A stretch of DNA of 64,000 nucleotides from Allantophomopsis cytisporea. Its lineage: Eukaryota; Ascomycota; Leotiomycetes; Phacidiales; Phacidiaceae. The stretch spans positions 310,001 to 374,000 of the forward strand of contig CP103027.1 in NCBI GenBank assembly GCA_024752435.1, given 5' to 3'. The notes beneath the pieces are model-generated. The model was given only the letters and a program-made list of their open reading frames with translations, made no database searches and was not told the origin of the DNA. Positions 58,602 to 64,000 of the stretch are shown piece by piece (positions within the stretch are counted from its first letter, which is position 1; each line of letters begins with the position of its first letter). A program made the position numbers and the translations under genes.

Positions 58602-60682
58602 GTACAGCTCTTCTTCAACGGGGAGGTCAATCACTTCATAATATAAATCAAGGCGTTTTGATACGCAGTTCAACTATCGGATTACGATATGTATCATTAA
58701 ATTCCGCCATAGGTCGAGGCCTCCGAAAGTCACAGGGTGTCGGATTCAGAGGGAAAGAAAGATCACAAGACTTAGGTCCATGGGGTTCGAAGGAATCATC
58801 AAGCAACAATGGCAAATCCGTTGTGCGTAGAAGCGCAGATGCACCTCCTCATGCCCGATCAGAGACACCGATAACCCGGGATGCCATAAGAGTCGCTTTA
58901 GAAACTGGTGAACGAAATGTATTTGGCACAGGCAAAGATGCGACGACTAGGTTACGCAGAGGCAAGGTTGACATCAAGGATACGGAAAGACCTGTAAAGC
59001 GCTCTCGCGCCGCCAGATTCCACGACCCGAGCAGCTCTTTCGGGAAGAAGAGCGCCGTGCAGGAGGATAAGTTTGCAAGGAGAGGATCATTCAACAACGA
59101 CTCGAGTCGCCGAGCGGCAGTTTCTGATTGGAAGGAGAGGCAGATGAACCCAGACCGAGCTAAGATGAGCCCAAGTCGACTTGCATATCTCGAAAAATCG
59201 CAGAATGCCTATGAAGATTCACCAAAGACTTCCAGAAATTCTCGTAATTCCGGATTCCAAGAGCGTCAGGAGCCATTCGAAAGCTCGGCAAACTCAAATT
59301 CTAAGCCTAGAGACCTTGACCGTAACTTGAGATATTCAAGAGATGAACCAAGGGACAAGTTCAAGTCCGAGTGGCCAGAATCAAGAGATTCCGACCGTAA
59401 ATCTAGATCATTTCGAGATGAGCCAAGGGACAAGTTCAAGTCCGAGTGGCCAGGATCTAGAGACTCCGACCATAAACCCCGATCATCTCGGGACGAACCA
59501 CGAAAGCGATTCGATGACTTCGCGAAGCCGAGATCAAGAGACTTCGATCGCGAATCGAGATACTCCCGCGATGAACCTAGAAGCCAAAACCACAGCCGTC
59601 CCGATCGAGAATCCGGCGAACAAGAGTTCAGAGTTAGCAAAACCTTCGACAAGCGCCTCCCAATCTCCATCCCATATACCACACCAGCGTCTGAGTTCCT
59701 CTACGGGACATCAGTCGTGCAAGCAGCCCTAAAATCCCGTCGCACACCCCGCCGCCAGCTCTACAAGCTGTACATATACACAGGTGAAAACCGCGACAAC
59801 GCAGAGACCGACAAGCAAATGGCACATCTCGCACGCCGCAACGGTGTGCCAGTAGAACGTGTAGGTCTCGAATCCCTACGCCTGCTCGACAAGATGTCCG
59901 CAGGCCGCCCACACAACGGCTACATCCTCGAAGCTTCCCCACTGCCCAAGCTGCCAGTGGCCAGCCTGGGTGAGCTTGAGACGCGCTACCACGAGCCTGG
60001 TTTCAACGTCACGCTCGACTACCAATCACGCGAGGAGGCCGCCGTCAACGGCACCGACACCTTCATCCCAGTCCCTGCGGATAGGTCTGGGCGCAAGCCC
60101 TTCGTTCTCCTCCTGGACTCGATCCTCGATCCCGGAAACCTAGGCGGCATGATCCGCACTGCATCCTTCCTTGGCGTTACGGCTATCGCTATCTCCACGC
60201 GTAACAGCGCGCCTTTCTCGCCTGTTGTTCTCAAAGCCTCGGCTGGTGCGTCGGAGAATATCACGCTTTTCAGCGTCAAGGCTCCCGCGGGCTTTGTTGC
60301 TGATTCGAAGGCGGCTGGTTGGAAGATCTATGCTGCTGTGGCGCCACCTGGACATGGTAAGGTGGATAAGGCATCGAAGTTGGTGATGACCGATGGAATG
60401 GGCGACCCATTGGGTGAAGACCCTTGTATTTTGATGCTGGGAAATGAGGGTGAGGGTTTGAGATGGAATCTAAGGAGTCATGCTGATGTGGAGCTTGCTA
60501 TTGAGGGAAGTGGCGCAAGAGGTGGGGTGGATAGTTTGAATGTTAGTGTTGCTATGGGTATTCTGTGTAATGCTTTTCTGAGTTCGAACGGAAGAGGTAG
60601 TCTGGAAAGCAAGAAGGAGAGGGTTGAAGCAAAGAAGGAGGAAGAGATGGCGGAGGAGGTTGGAGAGAAAAAGTTGTTTTAA
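58598..60682 (+). CDS. MRM1: mitochondrial rRNA 2'-O-methyltransferase (SpoU family, Mrm1-like)
   Basis: Single exon, 694 aa. The N-terminus is basic and lacks acidic residues at first, as expected of a mitochondrial targeting sequence. About 100-340 is an Arg/Ser/Asp-rich low-complexity region containing 25-residue repeats. The catalytic part begins at about 350 with the substrate-binding domain (ASEFLYGTSVVQAALKSRR), then the SPOUT knot: motif 1 LDSILDPGNLGGMIRTA (about 505), motif 2 LMLGNEGEGLRW (about 613) and motif 3 SLNVSVAMGILCNAF (about 645). This family methylates a conserved guanosine ribose in the large-subunit rRNA (Gm2270 in yeast 21S). The protein is far longer than yeast Mrm1, owing to the repeat region. 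The start at 58598 directly follows the uORF. Confidence 0.9.
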   Translation: MSTALLQRGGQSLHNINQGVLIRSSTIGLRYVSLNSAIGRGLRKSQGVGFRGKERSQDLGPWGSKESSSNNGKSVVRRSADAPPHARSETPITRDAIRVALETGERNVFGTGKDATTRLRRGKVDIKDTERPVKRSRAARFHDPSSSFGKKSAVQEDKFARRGSFNNDSSRRAAVSDWKERQMNPDRAKMSPSRLAYLEKSQNAYEDSPKTSRNSRNSGFQERQEPFESSANSNSKPRDLDRNLRYSRDEPRDKFKSEWPESRDSDRKSRSFRDEPRDKFKSEWPGSRDSDHKPRSSRDEPRKRFDDFAKPRSRDFDRESRYSRDEPRSQNHSRPDRESGEQEFRVSKTFDKRLPISIPYTTPASEFLYGTSVVQAALKSRRTPRRQLYKLYIYTGENRDNAETDKQMAHLARRNGVPVERVGLESLRLLDKMSAGRPHNGYILEASPLPKLPVASLGELETRYHEPGFNVTLDYQSREEAAVNGTDTFIPVPADRSGRKPFVLLLDSILDPGNLGGMIRTASFLGVTAIAISTRNSAPFSPVVLKASAGASENITLFSVKAPAGFVADSKAAGWKIYAAVAPPGHGKVDKASKLVMTDGMGDPLGEDPCILMLGNEGEGLRWNLRSHADVELAIEGSGARGGVDSLNVSVAMGILCNAFLSSNGRGSLESKKERVEAKKEEEMAEEVGEKKLF
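59342..59645 (+). repeat. 75-base in-frame tandem repeat in the methyltransferase gene
   Basis: Units begin near 59342, 59417 and 59492, with a diverged fourth near 59570. The first two are nearly identical (RDEPRDKFKSEWP then SRDSDRKSRSF). The unit is a multiple of three, so the reading frame is kept. Typical of replication-slippage repeats that vary between strains. Confidence 0.9.
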
Positions 60683-60792
60683 AGTACGGAATGTAAGATA
60701 GGTGTATAATATTATGATATCCTCTTTCATTTACAGATCTAAGATGAGCTTCTGTATGTCATTATTCTACAACTACCATGATTTCGCCACAG

Positions 60793-61990
60793 TTACGCAG
60801 TCGTAGTGGCTGTGGTGGAAGTAGTAGTCGTAGGTACAGTGGAGCATGTTGAGACCGTCGTCCAAGGTTCGGTGCTGGTGGCAGGTTCTTCACCCCTCAC
60901 AGTCTCCGCCTTTACAAGGACAGGAATAACCGCCCCGGTATTGAGACTAAAAGTTCTGTGTCCCAAAACTGCATTCACGTTAGCCTTGACACAAAAAACA
61001 GATTCTTAGTATCTAAAGCGAGTAAGAAGCAAGCACTCACCCCTCAAAATTGACCCGATCTCCCCCGAATGACTCGTAACAGAAATATACGTATTCTCAT
61101 CATGCGAAAAGACATCATCGAGCACCGTGCGACTCCTCACATCCTGCGCACTATTCGTCTCCCTTGTGATAGCATCCCACAACGGATCCACCTCCGCAAA
61201 CCCAGCCTCAAACCTCCACCCAGGATAATTCTCCGCAATCCAGCTCTTATCACTCCTCCGATCACAAGTATGCACACCAATCGCCTCGCGGAACAACTCC
61301 TTAATGACGGGCGCAAACTCCCTCCCAGCCGGTAACTTCAAGCCATTGAACGTGACCTTCGCAGTGTGCAAACACCGTCTAAGCGGACTGACATAATAGC
61401 TCTGGGGCGCAGGAATCTTCTGCGTCGCTAGTTCCGTCGCCCAAAAATCGTGCGCAACTTGTGCCTGTGCAATACCGGTTTCTGTTAACTCGGCATCCGC
61501 CCATGTGGTGGTCTCGTTGCCGTCCTTTTCGGACCAGTAACAATTCCATGCTGGCGTGCCGTAGAAGGATTCTGCTACATTGTGAAAGCCCTCGCCGTGT
61601 CGGCCCATGATGAGGAGCTTGTACTGCACGTTTGGAGGGGAGTCGGAGTTGAGATGAGTGATGTAGGCGGCGAATCGCTGCCATTGGGTCAGGTGCTTAA
61701 AGGATGGCGTGTCAGAGGGGTAGGTGCGATTTATGAGGCCAAAGTTGGTGGTTGTCTGGAGATGTTAGTGTGGATACGGGATGAATGTTGCATAGATCTC
61801 AGAGCAAGGGCGAACAAACGTAATCGAATGTAGAGGCATCGGTCGAATTGTCATCCTGAAGAAAGTATCCTGTTACGGTGCTATATGTGATGTGGTGGGG
61901 TTGGAGACGGTCATGTGACGCTGATTCGCTCATGGCGACGAGGAGGGCGGCAATGAAGGTGAAGAGGAAGAGGAGGGGTCTAGACGTCAT
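60793..61990 (-). CDS. secreted histidine-phosphatase (phosphoglycerate-mutase-like) family protein
   Basis: Three exons on the minus strand, 61990-61820, 61755-61041 and 60968-60793, give 353 aa. A signal peptide (PLLFLFTFIAALLVAMSESA) is followed by the catalytic RHGEG motif at about residue 107, whose His is the phosphate-accepting residue. Further family landmarks are YYVSPLRRCLHTA, the acidic catalytic region in VIKELFREAIGVHTCDRR, and the second His in SVTSHSGEIG, followed by GHRTFSLNTGAVIPVLV after splicing. The C-terminus is a Ser/Thr-rich tail (TVPTTTTSTTATTTA). Cytosolic members of this group are sugar-phosphate phosphatases, and secreted ones may act on extracellular phosphate esters. 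The signal peptide and Thr-rich tail point to an exported, probably O-glycosylated enzyme. The substrate is unknown. Confidence 0.88.
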
Positions 61991-62893
61991 TGTTAGGGAT
62001 AGCTGCGAATTATAATCTGGCTTTGATAACAGAAAACCTTGAGGAGAACCTCATCCAGATCCAGACGATAAGATCGGAGGAGATAGAATATGCAAAGTCA
62101 AGGAAAAGGGGAGCCGGCTTCTTATGGTTTGGTATTGATCATGTACATACATGATTGTAGTGGTTTTGAATGGGCCTCGGGATCTTTCTACGCTGCTCAT
62201 CTCATGTAGCACTGCTCGTGAGAGTTCCTGGTTAGTATAACATCGTTGTTGGTGATGTGCTGCATATACGGTGCTGGAGGGAGCGAGGAACTTGATCGGA
62301 GCACGTCAAGTCATGCCTGATATCGCCAATCAATTAGGAACGTGCAGGTGTGTGATGGCGAGGGTTATCGACCTTAACATACCTGACCTACCTATGCATG
62401 ATGGTGGATGTGCCTTGTCCCACGGTGAGGACCATATGAAGTCGATGATAGTCCTCAAAAGGATCGTCATCTAGGACCAAATCAACGTAATGTACGTGAA
62501 TGATTAATCTCTGAACAAGGCTCCGTGATGGAAGAAGGACTACCTTATGGTAAAATGACATGAGATGACCTCGGTCATTGATTAGATTAGATTAGATTAA
62601 ATCAGATCATGGATTCTTTTTTCCCTTCCATCCAACGTGAGCAAGGATAGTCTGAGTCGTACCCCACCACTCAAGCTGGGAATTCTGTACTGGCCTCCAA
62701 AGGCGGTGACTCCAAACCTCGAGAAATTGCCAGGCGATAGCAAAATATACCCGAACATCACGCCTGACACCCGCAGAAACACTCATACGGTCCAGTCCAT
62801 GCACAACGTCGAAAGCCTCATCGACTAAACACACAGATAACAGTCCGGCGTCAATGATCGACCTTCGATAGCATATACAGCAGTTGATGCAAA
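61991..62893. promoter_or_regulatory. divergent promoter region with a short ATTAG repeat
   Basis: About 900 bases between divergent starts. Four ATTAG-type pentamers at 62581-62598 are the only evident repeat. No gene is supported; small frames have no signature. Confidence 0.45.
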
Positions 62894-64000
62894 ATGGCGA
62901 CCACCGGTGACGCCGTCAAGGCCCAGGTGGTCGATAAGATCCCAAAACGCTTCAAGGAACTGAAGTTCGGAATTCAGTATGCGCAAATAATTCTGCTACC
63001 CGTCGCATAGTACATTTTGGCTGACAACATGAAGGTCTACACAGGATATCGTCAACTCCGCCGTTCTCGAGGTCTCCGATCGCATGCTCTACGATGTCGA
63101 AAAAATGCGCAGACCGGTCCGCCACGGAGCTTTGGATGGAAGACTGGTGAGGATTATACCTGTCTGACGGCAAAAGAGTTTCAGGCTGACTCATTTTCTT
63201 TTAAAGGGTACTTCCAGCAAAACAGGCACATGCGATACTTGCGGAGAGGGATTACAGAATTGCAATGGTCATTTCGGTCACGTTAGACTTGCTCTCCCAG
63301 CATTCCATATTGGATACTTGAAGCTGGTCATGGGTATTCTACAGGAAATATGCAAAGTATGAGATTTTAAAGCTCGAATCAGAGGAGTTGTTCTGACAAC
63401 TGCATCAGGATTGCGCCAAGGTGCTGCTTACAGAGCCCGAACGACGACAGTTCCTCCGAGAGCTTCGAAGACCGCAGATCGATAACATGAAACGACAATC
63501 GATCCTCAAGAGAATCAACGCGCAATGTCGGAAGGCGAAATCTTGCCCATACTGCAACTCTGTGCAAGGACAAATTCGAAAGAGTGGAGTTTTCAAGCTC
63601 ACCCACGATAAATTCCAAACATACAACAAGTCTACCGCGGCGAAGAAGGTCAAGCCACCAAGCAAAGTTGCTTTCGAAAACTCCTTCGAAGAAGCCAAGA
63701 AGAATAATGCGGAGGTGGACAAACATTTGAAGAAGGCTATGGACGACTTGAACCCGCTGCGAGTGCTGAATTTGTTCAAAATGATTTCTCCGGATGATTG
63801 CGAACTTTTGGGGATTAACCCAGCTGAAGGACGGCCTGAAATGTTTTTGTGGCAATATGTCCCGGCACCACCCGTTTGTATCCGTCCATCAGTTGCTCAG
63901 GATAACGCAAGTACGGAGGATGATTTGACGACCAAACTTGCGGATATCGTTCATATTAGCTCGCTCATTCGAAGTGCGCTTTCGAAAGGACAGCCGGTAC
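62894..64000 (+). CDS. RPC1: RNA polymerase III largest subunit (RPC1), 5' part only
   Basis: Four exons are visible, 62894-62976, 63035-63146, 63207-63356 and 63409 onward to the window edge, giving 312 aa of a protein that is normally about 1400 aa. Splicing rebuilds KFGIQ-STQDIVNSAVLEVSDR, the conserved N-terminal clamp of RPC1. Exon 3 holds the clamp zinc site CDTCGEGLQNCNGHFGH (C-x2-C-x6-C-x2-H) and the conserved LALPAFHIGYLK. Exon 4 adds the second cysteine group (CRKAKSCPYC) and a lysine-rich insertion (KKVKPPSKVAFENSF) of the kind seen in Pol III, then LNPLRVLNLFKMISPDDCELLG. It transcribes tRNA, 5S rRNA and other small RNAs in the nucleus. The gene is essential in fungi; only the right edge truncates it. 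Confidence 0.93.

Noticed and set aside
62637..62828. Plus-strand 63-codon frame upstream of RPC1
   Set aside because: It overlaps minus-strand frames of similar length, has no signature and sits in the likely leader or promoter of RPC1.

Overview
The window is nuclear DNA of a filamentous ascomycete (Pezizomycotina). The evidence is short GT-AG introns (mostly 44-101 bases) with CTAAC/CTGAC-type branch sites, genes on both strands, and protein families typical of this group. A leotiomycete-like origin is only an impression. I resolved 14 protein genes at exon level, one partial gene at the right edge, one degenerate gene, and a few doubtful small frames.

Left part (1-16.3 kb): an OSH3-type lipid-transfer protein, a full-length PDR-type ABC transporter, a secreted tannase/feruloyl-esterase-family protein that lacks both hallmark cysteines, and a class I methyltransferase. 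Middle (16.4-29 kb): a high-affinity-type glucose transporter, a decayed quinone-reductase-like gene, a Golgi GT71 mannosyltransferase and a monocarboxylate-type MFS carrier, separated by long gene-poor stretches with AT-rich patches.

At 30.1-32.9 kb (minus strand) lies the most unusual locus. It is an eight-exon gene in which six consecutive exons encode homologous helix-turn-helix-like modules. Every intron is phase 1, the introns are long for this genome, and the introns themselves are related. It is a tandem exon array that could be read as a repeat protein or as a bank of alternative exons.

Right part (34.6-64 kb): three large genes look like parts of one nuclear silencing/telomere theme. 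They are a 2162-aa OB-fold/HeH protein with a telomere-binding-like domain (minus), a 1444-aa chromodomain/AT-hook/HDA2-3-like/coiled-coil protein (plus), and an 1857-aa PHD/chromo/SNF2 remodeler of Mit1 type (minus). A flavin monooxygenase and a small secreted protein lie between them. Then follow a mitochondrial SpoU rRNA methyltransferase with a tiny overlapping uORF, a secreted histidine-phosphatase-family protein, and the 5' end of the RNA polymerase III largest subunit, cut by the window edge.
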